From NCBI RefSeq assembly GCF_036347135.1, contig NZ_CP108938.1:4216001-4280000 (forward strand): a stretch of 64,000 nucleotides of DNA. Reading direction: 5' to 3'. The stretch comes from Streptomyces sp. NBC_00775. Its GTDB lineage: Bacteria; Actinomycetota; Actinomycetes; Streptomycetales; Streptomycetaceae. The notes beneath the pieces are model-generated. The model was not told the origin of the DNA and made no database searches. It saw only the letters and a list, made by a program, of their open reading frames with translations. Made by a program: the position numbers and the translations under genes. This document shows, in pieces, positions 25,528-34,496 of this stretch. Numbering within the stretch: position 1 is the first letter of the stretch; the number at the start of each line of letters is the position of its first letter.

Positions 25528-26040
25528 TCAGGCGTCCTTCGACTCCTCGGCGGGAGCCTCAGCGGCGTCCTCGACCTTGGCGTCCTCGACGACCTCGGCC
25601 GGAGCCTCAGCCTTGACCTCGGCGTCCTTGGCGGAGCGCTTCGTCGCCGCCTCGGCCTCACCGGTGGCCTGCTGGGCCACGGTCAGGGCCTCCACCAGCT
25701 CGATGACAGCCATGGGCGCGTTGTCGCCACGACGGTTACCGATCTTGGTGATACGGGTGTAGCCACCCGGGCGGTTCTCGTAGCGGGGGCCGATCTCGGT
25801 GAAGAGCGTGTGCACGATGCTCTTGTCCGTGATCACCGCGAGCACCTGACGGCGGTTGTGAAGGTCACCCTTCTTCGCCTTGGTGACCAGACGCTCCGCG
25901 TACGGGCGCAGGCGACGGGCCTTCGCCTCGGTGGTGGTGATGCGGCCGTGCTCGAAGAGCGACTTCGCGAGGTTCGCGAGGAGCAGCTTCTCGTGCGCGG
26001 CGCTGCCGCCCAGACGGGCACCCTTGGTGGGCTTCGGCAT
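25528..26040 (-). CDS. rplQ: 50S ribosomal protein L17
   Basis: The 170-residue protein has the conserved N-terminal core [18 protein letters not shown] and [20 protein letters not shown], and the [10 protein letters not shown] loop. The C terminus (about 118-170) is a long Ala/Glu/Lys/Asp tail typical of actinobacteria; the bacterial core ends near residue 117. It follows rpoA after a 162-base spacer that holds a copy of the dispersed repeat, an unusually large gap for this pair. Confidence 0.97.
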   Translation of the reverse strand: MPKPTKGARLGGSAAHEKLLLANLAKSLFEHGRITTTEAKARRLRPYAERLVTKAKKGDLHNRRQVLAVITDKSIVHTLFTEIGPRYENRPGGYTRITKIGNRRGDNAPMAVIELVEALTVAQQATGEAEAATKRSAKDAEVKAEAPAEVVEDAKVEDAAEAPAEESKDA

Positions 26041-26127
26041 GGTGTTTCTCCTAGGTGTCTGCCCCGGCCGTATCAGGTACCGAGGTCAGTGTCCGAGCGG
26101 GCGATCACCCGTCGGAGACCCGCGCCC

Positions 26128-26181
26128 CGTAAGGGGCGCGGGGAACTGCGCGACCAGCCACAACGGTCCCGCAGCCGAAAT
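26128..26181. repeat. Single copy of the Streptomyces dispersed repeat between rpoA and rplQ
   Basis: The plus strand carries GTAAGGGGCGCGGGGAACTG, then CGCGACCAGCCACAACGG and TCCCGCAGCCG. This is the same element as the tandem array at 11159-11365 but in one nearly full-length copy. It occupies the rpoA-rplQ spacer and therefore lies inside what is normally a tight operon. Confidence 0.88.
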
Positions 26182-26202
26182 CCGGCAGCCGAACCCGAGC
26201 TC

Positions 26203-27225
26203 TTAGTACTGCTCGGTCTCGACGAACCCGGCATCCGCGTCGTCGTCGGCACCAAAGGCGTCGGCGGCGGCGGTCGGGTCGAATCCGGGCGGGCTGTCCT
26301 TCAGGGCCAGGCCCATGCCGGCCAGCTTCGCCTTGACCTCGTCGATCGACTTCGCACCGAAGTTGCGAATGTCGAGCAGGTCGGCCTCGGAGCGCGCAAC
26401 GAGCTCACCCACGGAGTGGATGCCCTCACGCTTGAGGCAGTTGTACGACCGAACGGTGAGCTCAAGCTCCTCGATCGGCAGGGCGAGATCAGCGGCGAGG
26501 GCGGCGTCCGTGGGGGACGGGCCCATGTCGATGCCCTCGGCGTCGATGTTGAGCTCGCGGGCGAGGCCGAAGAGCTCGACCAGCGTCTTGCCCGCGGAAG
26601 CCATGGCGTCACGCGGACGCATGGCCTGCTTGGTCTCGACGTCGACGATCAGCTTGTCGAAGTCGGTGCGCTGCTCGACACGGGTCGCCTCGACCTTGTA
26701 CGTGACCTTCAGAACGGGCGAGTAGATGGAGTCGACCGGGATACGACCGATCTCCTGGCCCACCTGCTTGTTCTGAACGGCGGAGACGTAACCGCGACCG
26801 CGCTCGACGGTCAGCTCCATCTCCAGCTTGCCCTTGCCGTTGAGCGTGGCGAGGACGAGGTCGGGGTTGTGCACCTCGACACCGGCCGGGGGCGCGATGT
26901 CGGCGGCGGTGACCAGACCCGGACCCTGCTTGCGCAGGTACATCACGACCGGCTCGTCGTGCTCCGAGGAGACGACCAGCTGCTTGATGTTGAGGATCAG
27001 GTCGGTGACGTCCTCCTTGACGCCCGGCACGGTGGTGAACTCGTGCAGAACGCCGTCGATCCGGATGCTGGTGACAGCCGCACCGGGGATCGAGGAGAGG
27101 AGCGTACGACGCAGGGAGTTGCCGAGGGTGTAGCCGAAGCCCGGCTCCAGCGGCTCGATCACGAACCGGGAGCGGAATTCGTCGACGACCTCTTCGGTCA
27201 ACGAGGGACGCTGAGCGATCAGCAT
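26203..27225 (-). CDS. rpoA: RNA polymerase alpha subunit
   Basis: The 340-residue subunit nucleates assembly of RNA polymerase. The N-terminal domain (about 1-230) has [20 protein letters not shown] and the beta/beta'-contact segments. The C-terminal domain (about 245-315) carries the DNA- and activator-binding helix-hairpin-helix with [17 protein letters not shown] and [13 protein letters not shown]. An acidic tail follows ([12 protein letters not shown]). Its 129-base upstream gap to rpsK shows no clear promoter hexamers. Confidence 0.98.
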   Translation of the reverse strand: MLIAQRPSLTEEVVDEFRSRFVIEPLEPGFGYTLGNSLRRTLLSSIPGAAVTSIRIDGVLHEFTTVPGVKEDVTDLILNIKQLVVSSEHDEPVVMYLRKQGPGLVTAADIAPPAGVEVHNPDLVLATLNGKGKLEMELTVERGRGYVSAVQNKQVGQEIGRIPVDSIYSPVLKVTYKVEATRVEQRTDFDKLIVDVETKQAMRPRDAMASAGKTLVELFGLARELNIDAEGIDMGPSPTDAALAADLALPIEELELTVRSYNCLKREGIHSVGELVARSEADLLDIRNFGAKSIDEVKAKLAGMGLALKDSPPGFDPTAAADAFGADDDADAGFVETEQY

Positions 27226-27354
27226 GAAGTGAATCCTTCAGTCATGGACACCCACTATTTGATGCCCTTGAGTACTGCAAGGGTACGGGCGATACAGCCC
27301 CTTTGCGGAGCCGTACCGCCCGAAAACCTCAAACCACCAACCGGCGGCCGTGCG

Positions 27355-27759
27355 TCAGACGCGACGGCGCTTGGGCGGACGGCAGCCGTTGTGCGGCGTG
27401 GGGGTGACGTCCTGGATCGAACCGACCTCGAGGCCCGTGGCCTGGAGGGAGCGGATCGCGGTCTCACGGCCGGAGCCGGGACCCTTGACGAAGACGTCAA
27501 CCTTGCGCATGCCGTGCTCCTGCGCGCGGCGGGCGGCCGACTCGGCGGCCATCTGCGCGGCGAAGGGGGTGGACTTGCGCGAGCCCTTGAAGCCGACGTG
27601 GCCGGCGGAGGCCCAGGAGATCACGTTGCCCGAGGGGTCCGTGATCGAGACGATCGTGTTGTTGAACGTGCTCTTGATGTGAGCGTGCCCGTGAGCGACG
27701 TTCTTCTTTTCCTTGCGGCGCACCTTCTTGGCAGCGCCCTGACGACCCTTGGGGGGCAT
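27355..27759 (-). CDS. rpsK: 30S ribosomal protein S11
   Basis: The 134-residue protein has the basic N terminus [20 protein letters not shown]. The conserved sequences [20 protein letters not shown] and the C-terminal [18 protein letters not shown] follow. It contributes to the 30S platform that contacts mRNA. It lies 69 bases downstream of rpsM in the rpsM-rpsK-rpoA-rplQ operon, which lacks rpsD, as is normal for actinobacteria. Confidence 0.97.
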   Translation of the reverse strand: MPPKGRQGAAKKVRRKEKKNVAHGHAHIKSTFNNTIVSITDPSGNVISWASAGHVGFKGSRKSTPFAAQMAAESAARRAQEHGMRKVDVFVKGPGSGRETAIRSLQATGLEVGSIQDVTPTPHNGCRPPKRRRV

Positions 27760-27828
27760 CTATTACTCCTACGGGGAGGTGGTCGGTCCTACAGCGAAGA
27801 CCGCTGATGAAGCGTTGTCCGCTGAGGA

Positions 27829-28209
27829 CTACTTCTTGCCCGGCTTCTTCTTGCCGGCGATGGCGCGACGCGGGCCCTTGCGGGTACGGGCGTTCGTGCT
27901 GGTGCGCTGGCCGTGGACGGGCAGGCCACGACGGTGGCGAATACCCTGGTAGCAGCCGATCTCGATCTTGCGGCGAATGTCGCCCTGGATCTCGCGACGG
28001 AGGTCACCCTCGGTCTTGATGTTGGCGTCCACGTACTCGCGGATCTTGACCAGCTCCTCCTCGGAGAGGTCACGAACGCGCGTGTTGGGGTTCACGCCGG
28101 TCTCGGCCAGCGTCTGCTGGGAAAGGGTCCGGCCGATGCCGAACACGTAGGTGAGGGCGACCTCCACACGCTTTTCGCGCGGGATGTCAACACCGGAAAC
28201 GCGTGCCAT
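27829..28209 (-). CDS. rpsM: 30S ribosomal protein S13
   Basis: The 126-residue protein begins [20 protein letters not shown], with the YVFGIGRT core and the basic C-terminal tail [20 protein letters not shown] that reaches the P-site tRNA. It sits 210 bases downstream of rpmJ, the longest gap in this operon. A hairpin at 28302-28320 in a GACACC context suggests a separate leader here. Confidence 0.97.
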   Translation of the reverse strand: MARVSGVDIPREKRVEVALTYVFGIGRTLSQQTLAETGVNPNTRVRDLSEEELVKIREYVDANIKTEGDLRREIQGDIRRKIEIGCYQGIRHRRGLPVHGQRTSTNARTRKGPRRAIAGKKKPGKK

Positions 28210-28300
28210 TCAATGGCTCCAGTTGTCGTTCGGAGGTCTTCCGCAGAACCGGATCCCGCCCGCCGTCGTCTTCTCTTCGGAAGATTCGGTACGAACCGGG

Positions 28301-28325
28301 TCCCCGGCCTCCGACCGGGGGTGTC
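28301..28325 (-). promoter_or_regulatory. Leader hairpin ahead of rpsM
   Basis: On the minus strand GACACC is followed by the stem CCCCGG-(7)-CCGGGG (28302-28320). It is 92-116 bases before rpsM. It could be an attenuator, the base of a transcript start, or the end of the infA-rpmJ transcript. Confidence 0.4.
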
Positions 28326-28419
28326 AGGCCTGATGAGACTCAGCCCTGGATTCTGCGTATGAACATGTACTGCTTGCGTCGCGCGAAGTATCTGCGGGTG
28401 CAGAAGGTGCGGTCGTGCG

Positions 28420-28533
28420 TCAGCCCTGGCGCTGCTTGTGGCGCGGGTTTTCGCAAATGACCATGACCCGGCCGTGACGGCGGATCACCCTGCACTTGTC
28501 GCAGATCTTCTTGACGCTCGGCTTGACCTTCAT
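28420..28533 (-). CDS. rpmJ: 50S ribosomal protein L36 (zinc type)
   Basis: This 37-residue protein reads [20 protein letters not shown] and ends PRHKQRQG. The Cys11-x2-Cys14-x12-Cys27-x4-His32 set is the zinc ribbon of the C+ form. Actinobacteria also encode a zinc-independent paralogue elsewhere that is used when zinc is scarce (known from the family). The ATG at 28533 has AGGTGA just before the TTAATG-like context. It lies between infA and rpsM, its conserved place. Confidence 0.96.
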   Translation of the reverse strand: MKVKPSVKKICDKCRVIRRHGRVMVICENPRHKQRQG

Positions 28534-28564
28534 TAGGTGAGGTTCTCCGGGTCAGTGCCACCCC

Positions 28565-28589
28565 CCGTGTCCCGGAACCGGGAACACGG
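28565..28589 (-). promoter_or_regulatory. Hairpin between infA and rpmJ
   Basis: CCGTGT-CCCGG and CCGGG-ACACGG arms form an 11-bp stem with one bulged base, in the 70-base gap between infA and rpmJ. It may be an attenuator that sets the ratio of IF-1 to ribosomal protein expression, or an mRNA stabiliser. Confidence 0.45.
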
Positions 28590-28603
28590 AGTAAGGGCAA
28601 GAT

Positions 28604-28825
28604 CTACTTGTACCGGTAGACGATCCGGCCACGCGTCAGGTCGTACGGAGACAGCTCCACCACGACCCGGTCGTCAGGGAGGATGCGGATGTAGTGCATA
28701 CGCATCTTGCCGCTGATGTGTGCCAGAACCTGGTGGCCGTTCTGGAGCTCAACCTTGAACATGGCGTTCGGAAGAGACTCGACGACAGTGCCCTCGATCT
28801 CGATGGCACCTTGCTTCTTGGCCAC
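28604..28825 (-). CDS. infA: Translation initiation factor IF-1
   Basis: The 73-residue OB-fold protein blocks the A site during initiation. The sequence [20 protein letters not shown], then [19 protein letters not shown] and [13 protein letters not shown], is nearly invariant. The GTG start at 28825 is preceded by GAAGGGCGAAGC; the 22 upstream in-frame residues do not belong to the family. A TAGACT hexamer at 28912-28907 could be the -10 of its own promoter between map and infA. Confidence 0.96.
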   Translation of the reverse strand: MAKKQGAIEIEGTVVESLPNAMFKVELQNGHQVLAHISGKMRMHYIRILPDDRVVVELSPYDLTRGRIVYRYK

Positions 28826-28966
28826 GCTTCGCCCTTCGAATCGACTACCTTGATCGACTTCGCACGAGCGCATGCAGACATGCGGGTGCACGAGAGCCGA
28901 CGAGTCAGTCTACGTCAGGGCCCTCGGAAAGACGAATCGAGAAAGAATGCCCTGCTATGGAGATCA

Positions 28967-29803
28967 TTAAGCGAGCGGATCCGGGGCGGCGGTGATCCCG
29001 TACTCGGCGAGCTTTGCCTTGCCACCATCAGGCGCCGTCAGGACGAGCGGGCCCGCCTCCGTCAGGGCGACCGAGTGCTCCCAGTGCGAGGACCAGGTGC
29101 CGTCGGTCGTGATGACCGTCCAGTCGTCCTCAAGCACGTCGGTCTTCGGGGTGCCCAGGGACACCATCGGCTCGATGGCGAGGCAGAAGCCGGGGACCAG
29201 CTTCGGACCCTTGCCCCGCTTGCGCTCGACGTAGTTCAGCAGATGCGGGTCCATGTGCATCTCGGTGCCGATGCCGTGGCCGCCGTAGTCCTCGACGATC
29301 CCGTACTTGCCGCCACCGGGCTTCGGCTGGCGGCGGATGTACGTCTCGATGGCACGGGAGACGTCGACCAGGCGGTTGCCGAGCTTCATGGCCGCGATGC
29401 CGGCCCACATCGACTCTTCGGTCACCCGGGACAGCTCGATCAGCTCCGGAGCGTGACCGGAGCCCACGAACGCGGTGTAAGCGGCATCACCGTGCCAGCC
29501 GTCCACGATCGCGCCGGCGTCGATGGAGATGATGTCGCCGTCCTTCAGAACGGTCTTCTCGTCCGGGATGCCATGGACGACGACCTCGTTGGCCGACGTG
29601 CAGATGGTGGCGGGGAACCCCCCGTACCCCAGGAAGTTCGACTTCGCCCCGTGCTCGGCGAGCACCTTGCGGGCGACCTCGTCCAGATCCTTCGTCGTCG
29701 CCCCCGGCACGGCCGCCTCACGCGTCGCCGCGTGGATGGCAGCGACGACCAGCCCCGCCTCGCGCATTTTGGCGATCTGCTCGGGGGTCTTGATCTGCAC
29801 CAT
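28967..29803 (-). CDS. map: Type I methionine aminopeptidase
   Basis: The 278-residue enzyme removes the initiator methionine from new proteins. The five metal ligands of the pita-bread fold are visible: Asp95 and Asp106 (SIDAG, HGDAA), His176 (GGHGIG), Glu211 (AIEPMV) and Glu242 (WEHS). His78 is in VVVHGIP. The ATG at 29803 gives MVQIKTPEQIAKMREAG; a longer frame adds a Pro/Arg-rich stretch without family support. It lies 245 bases downstream of adk beyond a hairpin, so it probably has its own promoter. Confidence 0.96.
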   Translation of the reverse strand: MVQIKTPEQIAKMREAGLVVAAIHAATREAAVPGATTKDLDEVARKVLAEHGAKSNFLGYGGFPATICTSANEVVVHGIPDEKTVLKDGDIISIDAGAIVDGWHGDAAYTAFVGSGHAPELIELSRVTEESMWAGIAAMKLGNRLVDVSRAIETYIRRQPKPGGGKYGIVEDYGGHGIGTEMHMDPHLLNYVERKRGKGPKLVPGFCLAIEPMVSLGTPKTDVLEDDWTVITTDGTWSSHWEHSVALTEAGPLVLTAPDGGKAKLAEYGITAAPDPLA

Positions 29804-29984
29804 GTCGGCTGCGGCCTTTCTGGACCGGAGAGTACGGACGACATCAACGATACGGGTGACAGCACCGGCTCCGCGGCCCGGCCGCCGTACAACGGAAACG
29901 GAGGGGAGACAGCCACCACGCACAGACAGCCGCTGACGGCGCCAAGGGGCCCACGACGAACCGGGAGCGACACCCACCCCACAC

Positions 29985-30022
29985 CTCGGCCGCGGCACCC
30001 ACCAAGGGGTACCGCGGCCGAG
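29985..30022 (-). terminator. Hairpin terminator after adk
   Basis: CTCGGCCGCGG at 29985-29995 pairs perfectly with CCGCGGCCGAG at 30012-30022 around a 16-base loop. It is 27 bases past the adk stop and separates secY-adk from map. Confidence 0.7.
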
Positions 30023-30048
30023 GGAACGTACAACCTGCGTCAGACCGC

Positions 30049-30705
30049 CTACGCGGCCTGGCGGGACAGCGCCTCCATCGCGCGCGCCGTGACCTCTTCC
30101 ACCTTGCCGAGCGCCAGGATCGTGACGACCAGGCCCTGGGCCTTGTAGTAGTCGATGATCGGCTCGGTCTGCGTGTGGTAGACCTCAAGGCGCGTGCGGA
30201 CGGTTTCCTCGGAGTCGTCGTCCCGCTGGTACAGCTCGCCGCCGCAGACGTCGCAGACGCCTTCGGTCTTGGCCGGCTTGTACGTCACGTGGAAGACGTG
30301 CGCCGAGTCGTTGCGGCAGATGCGGCGGCCGGCGATACGCCTGACCACCTCGTCCTCGGGGACCTCCAGGTCCAGAACCCCGTCCAGCTTCATGGCCTCG
30401 GCGCTGAGCATCTCGTCCAGCGCCTCGGCCTGCGAGACGTTGCGCGGGAAGCCGTCGAGCAGGAAGCCGTGCTCCGCGTCGGGCTGCTCCATGCGGTCCT
30501 TGGCCATCGCGATGGTGACCTCGTCCGGCACCAGCTCGCCCTTGTCCATGAAGGACTTCGCCAGTTTGCCGAGTTCCGTCTGCTGGCTGATGTTGGCGCG
30601 GAAGAGGTCGCCCGTGGAGATGTGCGGGATCGACAGGTTCTTGGCGAGGAACGCGGCCTGCGTTCCCTTGCCGGCACCGGGCGGCCCGACGAGGACGATT
30701 CGCAT
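30049..30705 (-). CDS. adk: Adenylate kinase
   Basis: The 218-residue enzyme interconverts ATP, ADP and AMP. The P loop is GPPGAGKGTQ (residues 7-16). The LID has a metal-site set Cys130-x5-His136-x14-Cys151-x2-Cys154 in place of the four-Cys site common in Gram-positive enzymes. This CHCC arrangement is like the one described for the adenylate kinase of Desulfovibrio gigas. The start ATG overlaps the secY stop (TGATG), so adk is translationally coupled to secY. Pairing with secY is conserved in bacteria. Confidence 0.97.
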   Translation of the reverse strand: MRIVLVGPPGAGKGTQAAFLAKNLSIPHISTGDLFRANISQQTELGKLAKSFMDKGELVPDEVTIAMAKDRMEQPDAEHGFLLDGFPRNVSQAEALDEMLSAEAMKLDGVLDLEVPEDEVVRRIAGRRICRNDSAHVFHVTYKPAKTEGVCDVCGGELYQRDDDSEETVRTRLEVYHTQTEPIIDYYKAQGLVVTILALGKVEEVTARAMEALSRQAA

Positions 30706-32021
30706 CAGCGGAGGAACCCTTCGTAATTGCGCTGCTGAAGCTGGCTCTCGATCTGCTTCACCGTCTCCAGACCGACACCCACGATGATCAGGATGCTGGT
30801 ACCACCGAACGGGAAGTTCTGGCTTGCCCCGAAGCCAACCAACGCCATCGTCGGCACGAGAGCGATCAGACCCAGATACAGCGAACCCGGCCAGGTGATC
30901 CGGTTGAGTACGTAGCTGAGGTACTCAGCGGTCGGTCGGCCAGCCCGGATACCCGGGATGAAGCCACCATACTTCTTCATGTTGTCGGCGACTTCCTCGG
31001 GGTTGAAGGAGATCGCCACATAGAAGAACGCGAAGAACACGATCAGCAAAAAGTACAAGCTGAGGTAAATCGGGTGGTTGCTCTTGGTCAGATTCTGCTC
31101 AACCCAGGTTTTCCAACCGGAAGTGTCCTTGGAGAACTGAGCGATCAACGCCGGGATGTAGAGCAGCGACGACGCGAAGATGACGGGAATCACACCCGCC
31201 TGATTCACCTTCAATGGGATGTAGGTGGACGTACCGCCGTAGGACCGGCGGCCGATCATGCGCTTCGCGTACTGGACGGGGATGCGGCGCTGAGCCTGCT
31301 CGACGAAGACCACCAGGCCGACCATGACGAAACCGACGGCGATGGTCGCGCCGAACTCGATCCAGCCGCCGGCCAGCGAACCCTGCTCCTTGATGGCCCA
31401 CAGCGCGGACGGGAACGTCGCGGCGATCGAGATGAACATCAGGATCGACATGCCGTTGCCGATGCCGCGGTCGGTGATGAGCTCGCCGAGCCACATGACG
31501 ACACACGTACCGGCGGTCATGGTGACGACCATGGTGATGGTCTGGAAGATCGACTGGTCGGGGACGATCTGGTTGCCCACGGGGCAGCTGCTGAAGAGCG
31601 CGCCGCTGCGCGCGGTCGCGACCAGGCCGGTGCCCTGGAGGATGGCCAGCGCCACCGTCAGATAACGCGTGTACTGCGTGATCTTCGCGGTGCCTGCCTG
31701 GCCCTCCTTCTTGAGGGCTTCGAGGCGCGGGATCACCACGGTCAACAGCTGCAGAATGATGCTCGCCGTGATGTACGGCATGATGCCGAGCGCGAAGATC
31801 GTGATCTGCAGCAGCGCGCCACCACTGAACATGTTGACCAGACCGAACAGACCCTGGTTGCCCTTCGACGCCGCGTCGATACAGGTCTGGACGTTCTTGT
31901 AGTCGACGCCAGGGATCGGAATGTGGGTACCGACCCGGTAGACCACGATGATGGCGAGCGTGAAGAGCAGCTTCTTGCGCAGGTCGGGCGTCCTGAACGC
32001 CCGGGCGAACGCGGTGAGCAC
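30705..32021 (-). CDS. secY: Preprotein translocase subunit SecY
   Basis: The 438-residue channel protein of the Sec translocon has ten predicted membrane helices. The N-terminal LFTLAIIVVYRVGTHIPIPG, the PYITASIILQLL segment, the ITDRGIGNGMS loop and C5 loop residues YAKRMIGRRSYGG are typical. The GTG start at 32021 has AGGAGG just upstream. It has its own promoter (TTGACT-17-TATCCG at 32106-32078), because a strong terminator lies between rplO and it, unlike the E. coli spc operon. Confidence 0.97.
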   Translation of the reverse strand: MLTAFARAFRTPDLRKKLLFTLAIIVVYRVGTHIPIPGVDYKNVQTCIDAASKGNQGLFGLVNMFSGGALLQITIFALGIMPYITASIILQLLTVVIPRLEALKKEGQAGTAKITQYTRYLTVALAILQGTGLVATARSGALFSSCPVGNQIVPDQSIFQTITMVVTMTAGTCVVMWLGELITDRGIGNGMSILMFISIAATFPSALWAIKEQGSLAGGWIEFGATIAVGFVMVGLVVFVEQAQRRIPVQYAKRMIGRRSYGGTSTYIPLKVNQAGVIPVIFASSLLYIPALIAQFSKDTSGWKTWVEQNLTKSNHPIYLSLYFLLIVFFAFFYVAISFNPEEVADNMKKYGGFIPGIRAGRPTAEYLSYVLNRITWPGSLYLGLIALVPTMALVGFGASQNFPFGGTSILIIVGVGLETVKQIESQLQQRNYEGFLR

Positions 32022-32077
32022 GGTGCCTCCTGCGACCCCCGCGCTACTGCGTCAGAGGTGACGGTCTTGAGGTTCGA

Positions 32078-32106
32078 CGGATAAGGGACAGCTAACCAAC
32101 AGTCAA
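32078..32106 (-). promoter_or_regulatory. Promoter of secY-adk
   Basis: On the minus strand TTGACT (32106-32101), a 17-base spacer, then TATCCG (32083-32078) fit the housekeeping sigma (HrdB) consensus. The predicted transcript start is near 32071, about 50 bases before the secY GTG. It follows the terminator at 32197-32230. Confidence 0.75.
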
Positions 32107-32196
32107 AGGCCGCCCGGAGTTCCCTTGGGTCACCCTGGACGAAAATTTGCAGTGCAGGCCACCTTACCGGCGACACTGCCCCCCTTGGAACGACCA

Positions 32197-32230
32197 ACCG
32201 GGGATGCCCCTTTTGTGGGGCATCCCCGGT
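32197..32230 (-). terminator. Strong terminator after rplO
   Basis: Perfect 14-bp stem ACCGGGGATGCCCC (32197-32210) with its complement (32217-32230), loop ttttgt. It lies 33-66 bases past the rplO stop and marks the end of the S10-spc transcript ahead of secY. Confidence 0.88.
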
Positions 32231-32262
32231 CGGGATCGCTCATGTCATCGAGACGTCTGAAA

Positions 32263-32718
32263 TCAGACGAGCTCGGTGACGGTACCGCCGGCGGCGGTGA
32301 TCTTCTCCTTGGCGGAGCCGGAGACGGCGTCGACCGTCACCTGCAGCGCCACGGAGATCTCGCCCTGGCCGAGGACCTTGACGAGGCTGTTCTTGCGAAC
32401 GGCGCCCTTGGCGACCAGGCCCTCAACGGTGACCTCGCCACCCTCGGGGTACAGCGAGGCGAGCTTGTCCAGGTTCACGACCTGGAACTCGACCTTGAAG
32501 GGGTTCTTGAAGCCCTTGAGCTTCGGGAGACGCATGTGGAGGGGCATCTGGCCACCCTCGAAGCGCTCCGGAACCTGGTAACGAGCCTTCGTGCCCTTGG
32601 TACCACGACCGGCCGTCTTACCCTTCGACGCCTCACCGCGACCCACACGGGTCTTCGCGGTCTTGGCGCCCGGGGCGGGACGGAGGTTGTGGATCTTGAG
32701 CGGGTTGTTCTCCGCCAT
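32263..32718 (-). CDS. rplO: 50S ribosomal protein L15
   Basis: The 151-residue protein begins [20 protein letters not shown] with the Gly-rich [20 protein letters not shown] extended arm that penetrates 23S r[19 protein letters not shown] and the C-terminal [18 protein letters not shown] fold follow. It sits 2 bases after rpmD and is the last gene before the terminator. Confidence 0.97.
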   Translation of the reverse strand: MAENNPLKIHNLRPAPGAKTAKTRVGRGEASKGKTAGRGTKGTKARYQVPERFEGGQMPLHMRLPKLKGFKNPFKVEFQVVNLDKLASLYPEGGEVTVEGLVAKGAVRKNSLVKVLGQGEISVALQVTVDAVSGSAKEKITAAGGTVTELV

Positions 32719-32720
32719 GA

Positions 32721-32903
32721 TCAGTCGACCTCCTCAACCGTCACGAGGTGGCGGACGGTGTGCACCATTCCGCGGAACTCGGGGCGGTCCTCCTTGACGA
32801 CCACGTCGTTCAGGCGCTTGAGCCCGAGCGAACGCAGGGTGTCGCGGTGGTTCTGCTTGCTGCCGATGTACGACTTCGTCTGCGTGATCTTGAGCTGAGC
32901 CAT
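32721..32903 (-). CDS. rpmD: 50S ribosomal protein L30
   Basis: The 60-residue protein reads [20 protein letters not shown] with [14 protein letters not shown] and [14 protein letters not shown], a full-length bacterial L30. The start is ATG 32903; a longer frame to 33095 overlaps rpsE and is not used. It lies 2 bases after rpsE and 2 bases before rplO. Confidence 0.96.
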   Translation of the reverse strand: MAQLKITQTKSYIGSKQNHRDTLRSLGLKRLNDVVVKEDRPEFRGMVHTVRHLVTVEEVD

Positions 32904-32905
32904 GA

Positions 32906-33508
32906 TTACGCACCCGCTCCCGCACGCGCACGCAGCAGAGCCGCGGGGGCGACGTCCTCGAGGGGCAGACCACGGCGAGCCGCGATCTCCTCGGGACGCT
33001 GCAGGCCCTTGAGGGCCGCCACGGTCGCGTGCACGATGTTGATCGCGTTGGACGAGCCGAGCGACTTCGACAGGATGTCGTGAACGCCGGCGCACTCGAG
33101 CACCGCACGCACCGGGCCACCGGCGATAACGCCGGTACCGGGGGAAGCAGGCTTGAGCAGGACGACGCCCGCGGCCTTCTCGCCCGTGATCGGGTGCGGG
33201 ATGGTGCCCTGGATACGGGGGACCTTGAAGAAGTGCTTCTTGGCCTCCTCAACACCCTTGGCGATGGCGGCCGGCACCTCCTTGGCCTTGCCGTAACCGA
33301 CACCCACGGTGCCGTCACCGTCGCCCACCACGACCAGCGCGGTGAAGCTGAAGCGACGACCACCCTTTACAACCTTGGCGACGCGGTTGATCGCGACAAC
33401 GCGCTCAACATACGCGGTCTTCTCGGCAGCAGCGCCGCCGTCACGGCCCTTCCGGTCCCGCCGCTCGCCGCCACCGGCACCGCTTCCACGGCGCTGGGGT
33501 CCAGCCAT
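32906..33508 (-). CDS. rpsE: 30S ribosomal protein S5
   Basis: The 200-residue protein has a Gly/Arg/Ala-rich actinobacterial N terminus ([20 protein letters not shown]). The double-stranded-RNA-like domain [20 protein letters not shown] and the C-terminal [19 protein letters not shown] domain follow. It helps monitor decoding at the mRNA entry. It follows rplR by about 40 bases in the spc operon. Confidence 0.97.
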   Translation of the reverse strand: MAGPQRRGSGAGGGERRDRKGRDGGAAAEKTAYVERVVAINRVAKVVKGGRRFSFTALVVVGDGDGTVGVGYGKAKEVPAAIAKGVEEAKKHFFKVPRIQGTIPHPITGEKAAGVVLLKPASPGTGVIAGGPVRAVLECAGVHDILSKSLGSSNAINIVHATVAALKGLQRPEEIAARRGLPLEDVAPAALLRARAGAGA

Positions 33509-33548
33509 TGGATTACCTCTCTCTGTTTCCGCTAGCTACGGAAGCGGC

Positions 33549-33932
33549 TCAGAACTTGAGTCCGGCTTCGCGGGCGGCGTCCGCCAGGGCGGCGATGCGC
33601 CCGGCGTACTGGTTGCCACCACGGTCGAATACGACAGCCTCGACACCGGCGGCCTTGGCGCGCTCGGCGACCAGGGCGCCGACCGACTTGGCCTGCGCGG
33701 ACTTGTCGCCCTCGCTACCGCGGACCGTCGTGTCCAGGGTCGACGCCGACGCCAGGGTGTGACCCTTAACGTCGTCGATGACCTGGGCCACGATGTGGCG
33801 GTTCGAGCGCGTCACGACCAGGCGCGGACGCTCAGCCGTACCCGAGATGTGCTTACGGATCCGGATGTGACGACGCTTGATGGCAGCACGCTTGTAAGCG
33901 TCGCCCTTAGCAATCTTGACACCGTATGCCAT
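33549..33932 (-). CDS. rplR: 50S ribosomal protein L18
   Basis: The 127-residue protein binds 5S rRNA. It has the Lys/Arg-rich N terminus [40 protein letters not shown], and the C-terminal [20 protein letters not shown]. It lies 3 bases after rplF. Confidence 0.97.
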   Translation of the reverse strand: MAYGVKIAKGDAYKRAAIKRRHIRIRKHISGTAERPRLVVTRSNRHIVAQVIDDVKGHTLASASTLDTTVRGSEGDKSAQAKSVGALVAERAKAAGVEAVVFDRGGNQYAGRIAALADAAREAGLKF

Positions 33933-33935
33933 GGC

Positions 33936-34475
33936 TTACTTACCCGCCTTTCCGACCTTGCGGCGGATGACTTCGCCTTCGTACTTGACGCCCTTGGCCT
34001 TGTACGGGTCGGGCTTGCGCAGCTTGCGGATGTTGGCCGCAACCTCTCCGACCTTCTGCTTGTCGATGCCCTCGACCGAGAACCGCGTCGGGTTCTCGAC
34101 CTTGAAGGAGATCCCCTCGGGGGCCTCGACAGTGATCGAGTGGCTGTAGCCGAGCGAGAACTCCAGGTTGGAGCCCTTCGCCAGGACGCGGTAACCGACA
34201 CCGCTGATCTCGAGCTTCTTCACGTAACCCTGGGTCACGCCGGTGATCATGTTCGCCACCAGCGTGCGGGACAGGCCGTGCAGGGCCTTGTTCTGACGCT
34301 CGTCGTTCGGGCGGGTGACGTTCAGAACGCCGTCCTCACCCTTGGCGACCTCGATCGGCGCCGCGACGGTGTGGGAGAGGGTGCCCTTGGGGCCCTTCAC
34401 CGAGACCGTACGGCCGTCGATGGTGACGTCCACGCCGGCGGGAACCGTGATGGGGAGCTTGCCAATACGCGACAT
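33936..34475 (-). CDS. rplF: 50S ribosomal protein L6
   Basis: The 179-residue protein has two homologous domains. The first begins [20 protein letters not shown] and the second has [20 protein letters not shown]. The C-terminal [20 protein letters not shown] motif is diagnostic. It lies near the sarcin-ricin loop where elongation factors bind. It is 21 bases after rpsH. Confidence 0.97.
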   Translation of the reverse strand: MSRIGKLPITVPAGVDVTIDGRTVSVKGPKGTLSHTVAAPIEVAKGEDGVLNVTRPNDERQNKALHGLSRTLVANMITGVTQGYVKKLEISGVGYRVLAKGSNLEFSLGYSHSITVEAPEGISFKVENPTRFSVEGIDKQKVGEVAANIRKLRKPDPYKAKGVKYEGEVIRRKVGKAGK

Positions 34476-34496
34476 AGCTTCTTCCGTTCCCTTCCG

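Noticed and set aside
25417..27807. Plus-strand frame opposite rplQ, rpoA and rpsK
   Set aside because: Antisense shadow of highly conserved ribosomal and polymerase genes with no protein family signal.
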